Shown piece after piece: positions 1 through 6,890 of a stretch of DNA of 8,374 nucleotides; position 1 is the first letter of the stretch; each line of letters starts with the position of its first letter. The notes beneath the pieces are model-generated. The model searched no databases, had not been told where the DNA came from, and saw only the letters and a list, made by a program, of their open reading frames with translations. The DNA lies in contig JAGCRJ010000354.1 in NCBI GenBank assembly GCA_017964745.1, positions 1 through 8,374 on the forward strand, read 5' to 3'. The DNA comes from Lachnospiraceae bacterium (GTDB lineage Bacteria > Bacillota > Clostridia > Lachnospirales > Lachnospiraceae). The translations under genes and the position numbers were made by a program.

Positions 1-856
1 CATCGATCGTATGGGTATTCTCGGGAAGATGAGGGAATGATACGGTTGCCTTAAGCTCGGAAAGGTTTATGTCAATAACCTGATCGTACTCGGCATCCTC
101 ATCAGCCTCAAAAGCTGTGTACTTCCTTGTGGTATGCTCGTTAAGATATTCAACGGTCTTCTCGTCAACGGGGAAGATACCGTTCTTTCCGCCCGCTTCG
201 ATTGCCATGTTGGCGATTGTGAATCTGTCATCCATTGAAAGTGATGCAACGCCGGGACCGGCGAATTCCATCGACTTGTAAAGAGCACCGTCAACACCGA
301 TCATTCCGATGATATGAAGAATAAGATCCTTACCGCTGATGTCCTTGGGAAGCGTTCCGGTAAGATTAAATTTGATCGCGGAAGGAACCTTGAACCAGGC
401 CTGTCCGGTAGCCATTCCGGCAGCCATATCGGTTGAACCTACACCAGTTGAGAATGCACCGAGTGCACCATAGGTACAGGTATGTGAATCGGCACCGATG
501 ATAACGTCTCCGGGAACGGTAAGTCCTTTCTCGGGAAGGAGTGCGTGCTCGATTCCCATCTCACCTACTTCAAAGTAGTTGGTAATCTCGTTTCTTCTTG
601 CAAATTCCCTGACGCATTTGCAGTGCTCTGCGGACTTGATGTCCTTGTTGGGCACAAAGTGATCTGGAACAAGTGCGATCTTGTCCTTATCAAACACTCC
701 GTCAACCTTCATTTTTTCGATCTCATGAATGGCTACGGGGCTGGTGATATCGTTACCGAGTACGAGGTCGAGCTTGGCCATGATAAGGTCGCCCGCCTTA
801 ACGGATTCCAGTCCGGCAGCACGTGCCAGGATCTTTTGAGTCATTGTCATTCCCAT
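1..856 (-). CDS. leuC: 3-isopropylmalate dehydratase large subunit, N-terminal part (runs off left edge)
   Basis: Together with LeuD, LeuC isomerises 2-isopropylmalate to 3-isopropylmalate in cytosolic leucine synthesis, using a [4Fe-4S] cluster. The 285 visible residues read as the aconitase-superfamily alpha domain. Seen: GNDITSPVAIHEM near residues 34-46, LVPDHFVP, and the signature DSHTCTYGALGAFSTG starting at residue 123. The HacA/LeuC short type is usually about 420 residues, so roughly a third, including the cluster-binding cysteines, lies beyond the left edge; leuD probably follows. Start choice: ATG at 856 has GGAGGT at 870-865 with 8 bases between. In-frame ATGs at 850 and 844 are possible but too far from or less well placed to this site. 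The gene starts 32 bases after the upstream glycosyltransferase gene ends and seems to have its own promoter. A homoaconitase-like specificity cannot be excluded from this fragment, but the neighbouring ilv genes favour leucine synthesis. Confidence 0.95.
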   Translation of the reverse strand, partial: MGMTMTQKILARAAGLESVKAGDLIMAKLDLVLGNDITSPVAIHEIEKMKVDGVFDKDKIALVPDHFVPNKDIKSAEHCKCVREFARRNEITNYFEVGEMGIEHALLPEKGLTVPGDVIIGADSHTCTYGALGAFSTGVGSTDMAAGMATGQAWFKVPSAIKFNLTGTLPKDISGKDLILHIIGMIGVDGALYKSMEFAGPGVASLSMDDRFTIANMAIEAGGKNGIFPVDEKTVEYLNEHTTRKYTAFEADEDAEYDQVIDINLSELKATVSFPHLPENTHTID

Positions 857-885
857 ATATTTTTACCTCCGTACATATAGGATTA

Positions 886-914
886 ATTTTAGCTTTTTTC
901 GTATAGTTTTACAA
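886..914 (-). promoter_or_regulatory. Candidate sigma-A promoter for leuC, embedded in the 3' end of the upstream gene
   Basis: On the minus strand TTGTAA (914-909) and TAAAAT (891-886) are separated by exactly 17 bases. The predicted transcript start is near 879, giving a leader of about 22 bases that contains the GGAGGT site. The -35 matches consensus at 4 of 6 positions and the -10 at 5 of 6. The -10 overlaps the TAA stop (891-889) of the glycosyltransferase gene. This is inference from motif and spacing only; read-through from the upstream gene would also reach leuC, as no terminator separates them. Confidence 0.5.
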
Positions 915-2400
915 TAAAATGATATGAATGATGGTCGAATTCAATGGTTTTTTTCTCGGTATAACCCTCTCCCATCGAATTCATCTGGATCATATCGTTT
1001 CCGACCAGCCATATTCTCGAATATTCTTCCATCTGGGCGGCATTTGTATATACCCCTTTATATTCGAAAGGCATACCCTCCGGATTATGTCCGTATATCC
1101 AGTAATCTTCGCCTGTATCATATATCTGAAGGAGCGATGACCATGTATCGGAAAACATAACCGCATCGCCTTCTTTGACTTCATCCATGCACGACAGATA
1201 CTCATCTATCCCGCTTACCGAAAGACCCGCTTTCTGACCTGCATACGTCTTAATTCCGAATACAAGCGCCGTCAGCAAAAGGAAAACCTTCAATATGCCG
1301 AAGGCGGTTTTCAGAGGTTTCTTTTCAAACGGATCAAAGGAAAACACAACCGCGGCAGTAAGCCAGATCCCCGTAAACGCAGGGAATGCGTATCTTGCGA
1401 AGAACTGACCGCTGTACATCAAAAGCAGTATACCCGTAAAAAGAAATGTCAGAAGCATGATCACAGGGCCAAACACAGGCAAAAGGTCATTCCTGTTTTT
1501 CCTGATACGGATGATCAGAACAGGTATCATCAGCAAAAACAAAGAGATCCAGAACCTCGTCATCCATCCGTTCGTATAGAATGTGCCTGAAAACAGTTCA
1601 TCCTTCCAGAACCTGAAGTATTCCTTATACCAGGCGAGGTCCGACAGCGGATGCATCACGTCTCCCGAAGAATTCTTGTTTTCAAACTGTCTTAATGTGA
1701 CAAACATCCAGGGAAGGTAAGAAGCTCCCACACCAATACCCGATAAAAGAAATACCCTGAATCTTTTGTAGTCCTTTTTGAAAAGGGCTACAAGAATATA
1801 AATGGTGAATAAAAAGACCGTCATCGTCATAAAAACATTATGCAGCCAGACCGTGATGACGGAAGAAACTATAAATACCGCAACCCTTGAAGCTTTGATC
1901 TCTTCGGTCAGAAGATGCGCTTCATAAAAAGCGATCGAGAAAAACAAAAGTCCGGCAGCATACATACGTCCGTTACAAACCTGGGATATCATCATAGGCG
2001 ATACGGAAGCGATAAACACGAAATAAAAAGCCGTTCCGGCACTGTATTTTCTGTACATAAAGACAGAACCCAGAATAAGAAAAGCCATTGTACAAAGATA
2101 AGAAAAGAGCTTGGGAGCAAGTACATAAGTGATGCCCGGAAGGAAAGAAAAGATACGGACCAGAAAATAATACATAGGTGAATGAACATCGTTAGATGTG
2201 ATCTTCACAATATCCGAAAATGAATGAGAGATCATCGAAACGGTATAACTTTCATCATAATCACAGACCGGGCTGATACAGAGAATAAAGTACGCTGCGG
2301 CACAGATCAGGATCCAAAACGAGGCAAGAATTATGTAAACCTTGCCGGTATTATCCAAGTTCCGCATAAATATATTTTTTTTACGTACTTTTCCGGTCAT
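889..2400 (-). CDS. GT-C-fold membrane glycosyltransferase (PMT_2/GT39-like), 503 residues
   Basis: This is a polytopic membrane protein, probably a lipid-linked-sugar-dependent transferase acting on the outer face of the membrane. Seen: a basic N-terminus, a first membrane segment at about residues 22-43, then DYDESYT (47-53). The acidic pair there is typical of the first external loop of GT-C enzymes. NDVHSPMYYF (70-79) follows, resembling the D-x-H-P-P-L-Y-Y motif of the PMT_2/GT39 group. About ten more hydrophobic segments follow, then a soluble tail of roughly 110 residues. The donor and acceptor cannot be read from sequence. ATG 2400 is the first possible start, since TAA lies directly before it (2403-2401). 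No clear Shine-Dalgarno is visible there or before the alternative ATG at 2367 (residue 12). It is divergent from the DUF3795-like gene and followed by leuC after 32 bases. Membership of GT-C is fairly secure; the exact family is inferred. Confidence 0.8.
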   Translation of the reverse strand: MTGKVRKKNIFMRNLDNTGKVYIILASFWILICAAAYFILCISPVCDYDESYTVSMISHSFSDIVKITSNDVHSPMYYFLVRIFSFLPGITYVLAPKLFSYLCTMAFLILGSVFMYRKYSAGTAFYFVFIASVSPMMISQVCNGRMYAAGLLFFSIAFYEAHLLTEEIKASRVAVFIVSSVITVWLHNVFMTMTVFLFTIYILVALFKKDYKRFRVFLLSGIGVGASYLPWMFVTLRQFENKNSSGDVMHPLSDLAWYKEYFRFWKDELFSGTFYTNGWMTRFWISLFLLMIPVLIIRIRKNRNDLLPVFGPVIMLLTFLFTGILLLMYSGQFFARYAFPAFTGIWLTAAVVFSFDPFEKKPLKTAFGILKVFLLLTALVFGIKTYAGQKAGLSVSGIDEYLSCMDEVKEGDAVMFSDTWSSLLQIYDTGEDYWIYGHNPEGMPFEYKGVYTNAAQMEEYSRIWLVGNDMIQMNSMGEGYTEKKTIEFDHHSYHFIVKLYEKS

Positions 2401-2458
2401 TTAAACTTATGATCTTTCGATAGATTCAGGCATTAAGTGCCACCGCAAAAACACACAT

Positions 2459-2467
2459 ATTTTACCA
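2459..2467 (-). promoter_or_regulatory. Weak candidate extended -10 promoter for the 503-residue glycosyltransferase gene
   Basis: The minus strand reads TGGTAAAAT at 2467-2459, which fits the extended -10 form TG-N-TAnAAT. The predicted start is near 2452, about 50 bases before the ATG. No good -35 lies 17 bases upstream. Called only because a divergent gene needs a promoter here and this is the best motif I found. Confidence 0.3.
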
Positions 2468-2483
2468 TAAAACCATTGATTTT

Positions 2484-2580
2484 AGTACATGATACGTCAA
2501 CTGTTTTCGTAAAAAAAGAATATTTATTCATATAATCATTGAAATAGAAAACGGTATTTCGTATATTTTAATCATGTACT
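2484..2580. repeat. Separated 10-base inverted repeat pair in the divergent intergenic region
   Basis: AGTACATGAT at 2484-2493 is the exact reverse complement of ATCATGTACT at 2571-2580; the centres are about 87 bases apart. The right arm covers the predicted plus-strand transcription start (about 2574). The left arm lies near the -35 position of the minus-strand candidate promoter. The placement suggests paired operator half-sites, but in this AT-rich stretch a chance match is possible. Confidence 0.35.
2539..2567 (+). promoter_or_regulatory. Sigma-A-type promoter for the DUF3795-like gene
   Basis: TTGAAA (2539-2544) and TATATT (2562-2567) are separated by 17 bases, close to the vegetative consensus with ideal spacing. 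Transcription would start near 2574. The leader of about 58 bases ends with AAGGAG (2621-2626), five bases before the ATG. Confidence 0.6.
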
Positions 2581-2631
2581 TAAATTTTTAGTTAATAACC
2601 CGGATCTTCATTTAACCAAAAAGGAGAAGAA

Positions 2632-3498
2632 ATGGCAGAAACTTATTGTGGAAAAAGCTGTATCAACTGTTCCGTAAAAGAAGAAATGAACTGTCCCGGA
2701 TGCATGAACGGACCCGGCATGCCTATAAAAGGTGACTGCCCCATTGCGATCTGCTGCAGGGATAAAGGCCACAACGAGTGTTCCACTTGCGGATTAAAAG
2801 GTGAATGCACCAATTTTAAGTCACGAGGTAATCAGCCCGAATTCAGAAAAGATAAGCTTGCTGCTGAAGCCGAAGAACAGGAATACATTTACGAATATGC
2901 TCCGGTACTCGGAAAAAAGTATGACCTTATATTCTTATTAATGTTGATCGCCAATGCAGCTTTTATCTTTACAAGCAACAGCATTCAGGCAACTTTTCCG
3001 GGATTTTACCTTGGATGCTGCTATGTCACAGCTGCATTTACGCTGTTATACGCATTAGTTTTATTCCGTATATCCAAGATTCATGAAAGCTTCATGATAG
3101 CAGGCATCTGTGCGTTAATCAATACTATATATCACTTTACCAATGCGTTCGCTTTCAAAGGAAATACTCCTGCGTGGTTTGTATTATTCAATATTGTTGT
3201 ATATATAGCAATGATCGTTGAAGGATACCATTTCTTCAGTGCATCTTCGGATACACTTGAAGGTGTCGATGATATTCTTTCGGCAAAATGGGCCGACCTG
3301 TGGAAATGGTATAAATGGTGTATGATCGGTATGATCTCATCGGTATTTATCTTGTTTCTCATACCAATCATCGGAGCTCTGATACTTATAGCTTCGTTGA
3401 TAGGTACCATCATTACAGATATCATAAAGTTCGTATATATCTATAACACCGGCAAGGCTTTCAGAAAATACGCTTCATCCATAAAAACTGAAGAATAA
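2632..3498 (+). CDS. DUF3795-like cysteine-rich domain fused to a multi-pass membrane domain, 288 residues
   Basis: The function is unknown. Residues 1-62 carry eleven cysteines (6, 10, 13, 21, 24, 36, 41, 42, 50, 53, 59). The pattern YCGxxCxxC, CPGC, then C-x4-CC and CxxC resembles the DUF3795 family, presumed to bind a metal such as zinc or an Fe-S cluster. A charged linker (about 63-97) leads to hydrophobic segments at roughly 98-115, 125-147, 153-173, 182-202 and 230-270; the last is long enough for two passes. A conserved-looking WADLWKWYKW stretch (220-229) precedes the final hairpin. I do not recognise the membrane domain as a named family. The start at 2632 is well supported by AAGGAG five bases upstream. 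The gene stands alone on the plus strand with its own promoter and terminator, convergent with one glycosyltransferase gene and divergent from another. It could be a membrane-anchored metal or redox sensor, but that is speculation. Confidence 0.85.
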   Translation: MAETYCGKSCINCSVKEEMNCPGCMNGPGMPIKGDCPIAICCRDKGHNECSTCGLKGECTNFKSRGNQPEFRKDKLAAEAEEQEYIYEYAPVLGKKYDLIFLLMLIANAAFIFTSNSIQATFPGFYLGCCYVTAAFTLLYALVLFRISKIHESFMIAGICALINTIYHFTNAFAFKGNTPAWFVLFNIVVYIAMIVEGYHFFSASSDTLEGVDDILSAKWADLWKWYKWCMIGMISSVFILFLIPIIGALILIASLIGTIITDIIKFVYIYNTGKAFRKYASSIKTEE

Positions 3499-3514
3499 GT
3501 ATTTAAACATAAAG

Positions 3515-3550
3515 AAAAGCTTCGGATCACTCCGAAGCTTTTTGTTTTTT
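3515..3550 (+). terminator. Intrinsic terminator of the DUF3795-like gene, overlapping the convergent gene's 3' end
   Basis: AAAAGCTTCGGA (3515-3526) pairs perfectly over 12 bases with TCCGAAGCTTTT (3531-3542) around a four-base TCAC loop. It is followed by a T-rich run (3539-3550, one G). Read on the minus strand the same hairpin is followed by TTTTCTTT, so it may also work, more weakly, for the convergent gene. The TGA stop of that gene (3529-3527) lies within the loop. Confidence 0.9.
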
Positions 3551-5161
3551 ATAGATCTCACAGATGACATTACCGTATGAATCAATTTCTTTGATAAGTT
3601 CATATTCATTTTTTACATACTCATAATCCGGTCCCGCATACATAAATGCATATGTTGGATTAATTATCAGATAGTCCGCTTCATGCCAGTCTTCACAGAA
3701 TTGAATCGGATTTCTTTCCCTTCCCCTTATGGCAAAATATTGATTTTCAAGCCCCCATTTTCCCGGATTTGATAAGGAAGCAACCGTAAACGAATCAGCA
3801 TCCGTATCCTTAAGAAGATACTCATATGCCTGCTTAAATGACATATCCCAATAATCAAGCTCATAAACCGTTTCGATATTCTCTCCGGAAAGTACATTAA
3901 AATACGAATATTCATAAGGATGATTCAGTAATATTCCTGTAAACAGAAACAAAAGATATATACCTATAACAGATACGATAATATTCTTCTTTTTCCTGAA
4001 AACATCAAGAAGACGATCAATACAATACGAAACTATGAGTATTATCCCGGCATATGAAAAGTAAAAATGTCTCCATCCGTTATATACGGGAGTTTTGCTG
4101 TAAACAGCATATAACAAAGGTAAAAAACTTAAACCAAATCCGGCAAACATATAACCTGTTTCCGTAATGATCTTAGACGGATGTTTGATCAGATCAAATG
4201 CCGATAATAAAAGACCGGCTATAAAAAGAATGATTATACCGACAGGTATGGTAATAAACATCAATGTCGGAAGATATGCACGCGGAATGCCCGTTATCTC
4301 TTTGTTATATAGTGCGCCTTTAAAAAGCACATAATCATTCCACCAGAAATTCTGAGCACTTGCTATCAGAAATCTCCAAAATGTAAAAAGTCCGGATCTG
4401 CATGCAGGTGTAATGCACATATATACAAGAACAAACAGTATCAGTGAAGAAAAGATCTTAATAAAAACAGCCGGCTTTAAACGCTTATTCATCAAAAGAA
4501 AGAAAATAACAACCAGCCCGGTCCCACACCAAGTGAACATGCCGATAATCTTCATGTTCGATGCAAAAGCACCCACAACGGAAAATAAAATCACCCATTT
4601 CCATGACAGTTTCTCATATATCTTCCATCCGCATAAAAGTATACAAAAAAGCAGAGATAACTGAACAATATCTTTATTATTATAGTGACATTCGGCGAAA
4701 AATCTCGGAGTCAGATAATATATCAGAGTTCCCAGATAAGCAGTCGAAATATCGGAAAATAATGATCTGAGCAAAAAGAACAAAGATACCAGTCCGAGAG
4801 AATAGATAAGAAAAATATAACTTTGCCAGACCAGCATACCGGCATAAGGTGAAGTCCTGTTTATAAAATATACAAAGAAGGCAGGATAAAAAACTGCCAT
4901 CCCGTTGTATTTATCGATATTATCTTCTATACATATTATTCCGTCATTTTCAAGTTCGGAATAAAACAAACCATCTTCACAACCGAAGATCTTCAGATAA
5001 CTTTTAATATTTGAAAACAATATCTTTTGTTCGGATTTCTGGTCAAGATTTATACCATAAGAGAAAAAATTGAAAGCAAAACCAAAAAAGATCAATACTG
5101 CCAAAAAAGCAATAATCGTCATAGGATTATTCAGTTTTTTGAAACAGTTTATTTTTTCCAT
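3527..5161 (-). CDS. GT-C-type membrane glycosyltransferase (GT39-like), 544 residues
   Basis: This is a large integral membrane protein of the GT39-like GT-C type, likely moving a sugar from a lipid carrier on the outer membrane face; substrate unknown. One N-terminal membrane segment (about 14-34) is followed by an external loop rich in acidic residues (40-85). Family-like signatures follow: PRFFAE (152-157) with NNKD (161-164), SNMKIIG (201-207), a P-x-x-Y-L-P segment near 293-298, and YNGWRHFYF (360-368). The last roughly 110 residues are soluble. A canonical catalytic DE pair is not obvious. I chose ATG 5161; TTG 5167 is two codons upstream. Neither has a visible Shine-Dalgarno, and M14 of this protein is a further option. 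The start lies only 12 bases beyond the T-run of the ilvC terminator, and I see no convincing promoter between. The region is more AT-rich than ilvC. Its stop codon sits in the loop of the shared terminator. Confidence 0.8.
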   Translation of the reverse strand: MEKINCFKKLNNPMTIIAFLAVLIFFGFAFNFFSYGINLDQKSEQKILFSNIKSYLKIFGCEDGLFYSELENDGIICIEDNIDKYNGMAVFYPAFFVYFINRTSPYAGMLVWQSYIFLIYSLGLVSLFFLLRSLFSDISTAYLGTLIYYLTPRFFAECHYNNKDIVQLSLLFCILLCGWKIYEKLSWKWVILFSVVGAFASNMKIIGMFTWCGTGLVVIFFLLMNKRLKPAVFIKIFSSLILFVLVYMCITPACRSGLFTFWRFLIASAQNFWWNDYVLFKGALYNKEITGIPRAYLPTLMFITIPVGIIILFIAGLLLSAFDLIKHPSKIITETGYMFAGFGLSFLPLLYAVYSKTPVYNGWRHFYFSYAGIILIVSYCIDRLLDVFRKKKNIIVSVIGIYLLFLFTGILLNHPYEYSYFNVLSGENIETVYELDYWDMSFKQAYEYLLKDTDADSFTVASLSNPGKWGLENQYFAIRGRERNPIQFCEDWHEADYLIINPTYAFMYAGPDYEYVKNEYELIKEIDSYGNVICEIYKKQKASE

Positions 5162-5173
5162 GGACAATGAATT

Positions 5174-5214
5174 AAAAAAATAATGCCGGGATCCTGATAA
5201 CAGTATCCCGGCAT
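5174..5214 (-). terminator. Intrinsic terminator of the ilvN-ilvC unit
   Basis: On the minus strand ATGCCGGGAT (5214-5205) pairs with ATCCCGGCAT (5192-5183), a 10-base GC-rich stem. The 12-base loop could close further through CTG/CAG. It is followed by TA and seven Ts (5180-5174). It begins 15 bases after the ilvC stop codon and separates ilvC from the next glycosyltransferase gene. Confidence 0.88.
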
Positions 5215-5229
5215 ATACGCTGAGAAATA

Positions 5230-6252
5230 TTAGTTGTTGATGAACTTGTCAGCTTCGTTGTTCCAGCTGTAAAGCTTTCTTACTTCCTCGCCGACCTTCT
5301 CTGACTGATGCTCAGCTGCAAGCTTTCTCATAGCCTGGAAGTGTACCTGACGTCCTGCAGGGCTCATCTCCTGAAGGAACTCGGAAGCGAAGGTTCCGTC
5401 CTGGATATCGGAAAGGATCTTCTTCATAGCCTTCTTGGTATCCTCGGTAACGATCTTGGGTCCGGTGATGTAATCGCCGTACTCAGCGGTATTGGAGATG
5501 GAATATCTCATTCCTGCGAAACCTGACTGATAGATAAGGTCAACGATGAGTTTCATCTCGTGGATGCACTCAAAGTATGCGTTTCTGGGATCGTATCCTG
5601 CCTCAACAAGAGTCTCGAAGCCTGCCTGCATAAGTGCGCAAACACCACCGCAAAGAACGGCCTGCTCACCGAAGAGGTCAGTCTCGGTCTCAGTTCTGAA
5701 GGTAGTCTCGAGAAGTCCTGCACGAGCTCCGCCGATTCCGAGTCCGTAAGCCTTAGCCATATCCCATGCCTTGCCGGTAGCATCCTGATATACAGCGATG
5801 AGACAAGGAGTTCCCTTTCCTGCCTGGTACTCACTTCTTACGGTGTGTCCGGGAGCCTTGGGTGCGATCATGGTAACATCAACGTCTGCAGGGGGCTTGA
5901 TGCATCCGAAGTGGATGTTGAAGCCGTGTGCGAACATGAGCATATTTCCGGGAGCAAGATTGGGCGCGATGTCCTTCTTGTACATATCAGCCTGAAGCTC
6001 GTCGTTAATGAGGATCATGATAATATCAGCCTTCTTGGCAGCCTCTGCTGCGGTAAAGACTTCAAAACCCTGCTCTACAGCTCTGCTCCAGCTCTTGGAA
6101 CCCTCGTAAAGTCCGATAATGACCTTGCATCCGGACTCCTTAAGATTGAGAGCGTGAGCATGACCCTGGCTGCCGTATCCGATAATGGCAATGGTCTTGC
6201 CCTCGAGAAGGGAAAGGTTACAATCTTCCTGGTAAAAAATCTTGTTAGCCAT
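5230..6252 (-). CDS. ilvC: Ketol-acid reductoisomerase (class I), 340 residues
   Basis: IlvC converts acetolactate or acetohydroxybutyrate, by Mg-dependent alkyl shift and NAD(P)H reduction, to the dihydroxy acids of valine/leucine and isoleucine synthesis in the cytosol. An N-terminal Rossmann domain carries GYGSQGHAHALNLKESG (25-41). The seven-residue cofactor loop LYEGSKS (48-54) keeps both serines that usually contact the NADPH phosphate. Catalytic His109 is in FAHGFNIHF. The helical domain has the metal ligands D192 and E196 (DLFGEQ), E228 and E232 (FECIHE), and substrate-binding S253 (SISNTAEYGD). Length matches the short class I enzymes, and all key residues are present. The start has GGAGGT (6266-6261) eight bases upstream. 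The gene lies 43 bases after ilvN with no promoter or terminator between, so the two are probably cotranscribed, ending at the hairpin 5174-5214. Confidence 0.98.
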   Translation of the reverse strand: MANKIFYQEDCNLSLLEGKTIAIIGYGSQGHAHALNLKESGCKVIIGLYEGSKSWSRAVEQGFEVFTAAEAAKKADIIMILINDELQADMYKKDIAPNLAPGNMLMFAHGFNIHFGCIKPPADVDVTMIAPKAPGHTVRSEYQAGKGTPCLIAVYQDATGKAWDMAKAYGLGIGGARAGLLETTFRTETETDLFGEQAVLCGGVCALMQAGFETLVEAGYDPRNAYFECIHEMKLIVDLIYQSGFAGMRYSISNTAEYGDYITGPKIVTEDTKKAMKKILSDIQDGTFASEFLQEMSPAGRQVHFQAMRKLAAEHQSEKVGEEVRKLYSWNNEADKFINN

Positions 6253-6295
6253 AAAATAATACCTCCGTTGATTAATTGGCTTATCTTAAACTGCG

Positions 6296-6796
6296 TTATG
6301 GCAGATAAGTGACATTCTCGGAACCTCTTGAAAGTCCCGCAATTCCGGTACGTGCAACCTCGAGGATCTCATGTCCGTCGAGAAGGTTGATAAATGCATC
6401 AACCTTGGAAGTGGTACCGGTTATCTCGATGATGACGGAATCGGGACCCACATCGATAATGCTTCCCCTGAATATTCCGGCAAGAGAAACCATATTCTCT
6501 CTTTCAGAAGGAGCGGTACGTACCTTTACAAGGCAAAGCTCCCTGTGAACGGATGAATCACCGGGAAGCTCTTTGACATCCCTTACATCCTCAAGCTTTG
6601 CGACCTGCTTTTCGATCTGCTCGATTATTTCTTCATCTCCGCAGGTTACTATGGTGATCCTGGAATACTTGGGATCCGCGGTAACTCCGGCGGTGATGCT
6701 CTCAATATTATATCCTCTTCTGGAAAAAAGACCGGAGATCCTGCTCAGAACTCCCGAATTGTTGTCAGCAAGAAGCTGAAGAACTACTTTCTGCAT
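6296..6796 (-). CDS. ilvN: Acetolactate synthase small (regulatory) subunit, 166 residues
   Basis: This is the regulatory partner of the acetolactate synthase large subunit; it activates the enzyme and typically confers valine feedback inhibition. An ACT domain at about residues 3-76 carries DNNSGVLSRISGLFSRRGYNIES (11-33), where the asparagine and glycine-rich turn are expected to form the effector site. A C-terminal small-subunit domain (about 83-160) ends in EILEVARTGIAGLSRG. Length is normal for the family. I chose ATG 6796 because GAAGG (6809-6805) lies eight bases upstream; a TTG at 6811 would put this site inside the coding region. It is the first gene of a two-gene unit with ilvC and has its own promoter. 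No ilvB is in the window. The name ilvH would be equally valid. A second small-subunit-like gene ends at 8219. Confidence 0.95.
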   Translation of the reverse strand: MQKVVLQLLADNNSGVLSRISGLFSRRGYNIESITAGVTADPKYSRITIVTCGDEEIIEQIEKQVAKLEDVRDVKELPGDSSVHRELCLVKVRTAPSERENMVSLAGIFRGSIIDVGPDSVIIEITGTTSKVDAFINLLDGHEILEVARTGIAGLSRGSENVTYLP

Positions 6797-6838
6797 ATTT
6801 TTTTCCTTCAAAAATTATGTAAAACCGTAACTTTAAAT

Positions 6839-6867
6839 ACTTTACCGCTTTACTATAGTAATGTCAA
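6839..6867 (-). promoter_or_regulatory. Sigma-A-type promoter of ilvN-ilvC
   Basis: A perfect TTGACA -35 (6867-6862) is followed after 17 bases by TAAAGT (6844-6839), a 4-of-6 -10. The predicted start is near 6832, with a leader of about 36 bases. No leader peptide rich in branched-chain codons and no T-box fits in this short leader. Control, if any, would therefore be at initiation. Confidence 0.65.
6850..6861. promoter_or_regulatory. 12-base perfect palindrome in the ilvN promoter spacer (possible operator)
   Basis: TTACTATAGTAA is a perfect palindrome lying wholly within the 17-base spacer (6845-6861) between the -35 and -10 of the ilvN promoter. A dimeric regulator bound here would block or alter polymerase binding. 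The sequence matches no operator that I can name with confidence, and its AT content makes coincidence possible. Confidence 0.35.
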
Positions 6868-6890
6868 CTTTCTGAGGCCTAAAAACTCAA

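Noticed and set aside
545..880. Open frame on the plus strand opposite the start of leuC
   Set aside because: The minus-strand frame encodes clear LeuC motifs through the whole interval, so the plus-strand frame is a shadow.
2429..2441. Small hairpin GGCA-TTAAG-TGCC in the leader of the 503-residue protein gene
   Set aside because: A four-base stem is too short to support a regulatory call.
2495..2500. TTGACG on the minus strand as a -35 for the 503-residue protein gene
   Set aside because: No acceptable -10 lies 16-18 bases downstream; the sequence there reads around AATGGT.
5560..6312. Long open frame on the plus strand opposite ilvC and the end of ilvN
   Set aside because: It is the antisense shadow of strongly conserved coding sequence; no ribosome site, and the translation has no recognisable domain.
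6794..6811. TTG at 6811 as the ilvN start
   Set aside because: It would place the GAAGG ribosome site inside the coding region, whereas ATG 6796 is correctly spaced from it and gives the usual family N-terminus.
6797..6890. Possible T-box or peptide-attenuation leader before ilvN
   Set aside because: The predicted leader is only about 36 bases, with no small open frame rich in Leu/Ile/Val codons, no T-box sequence and no terminator hairpin.
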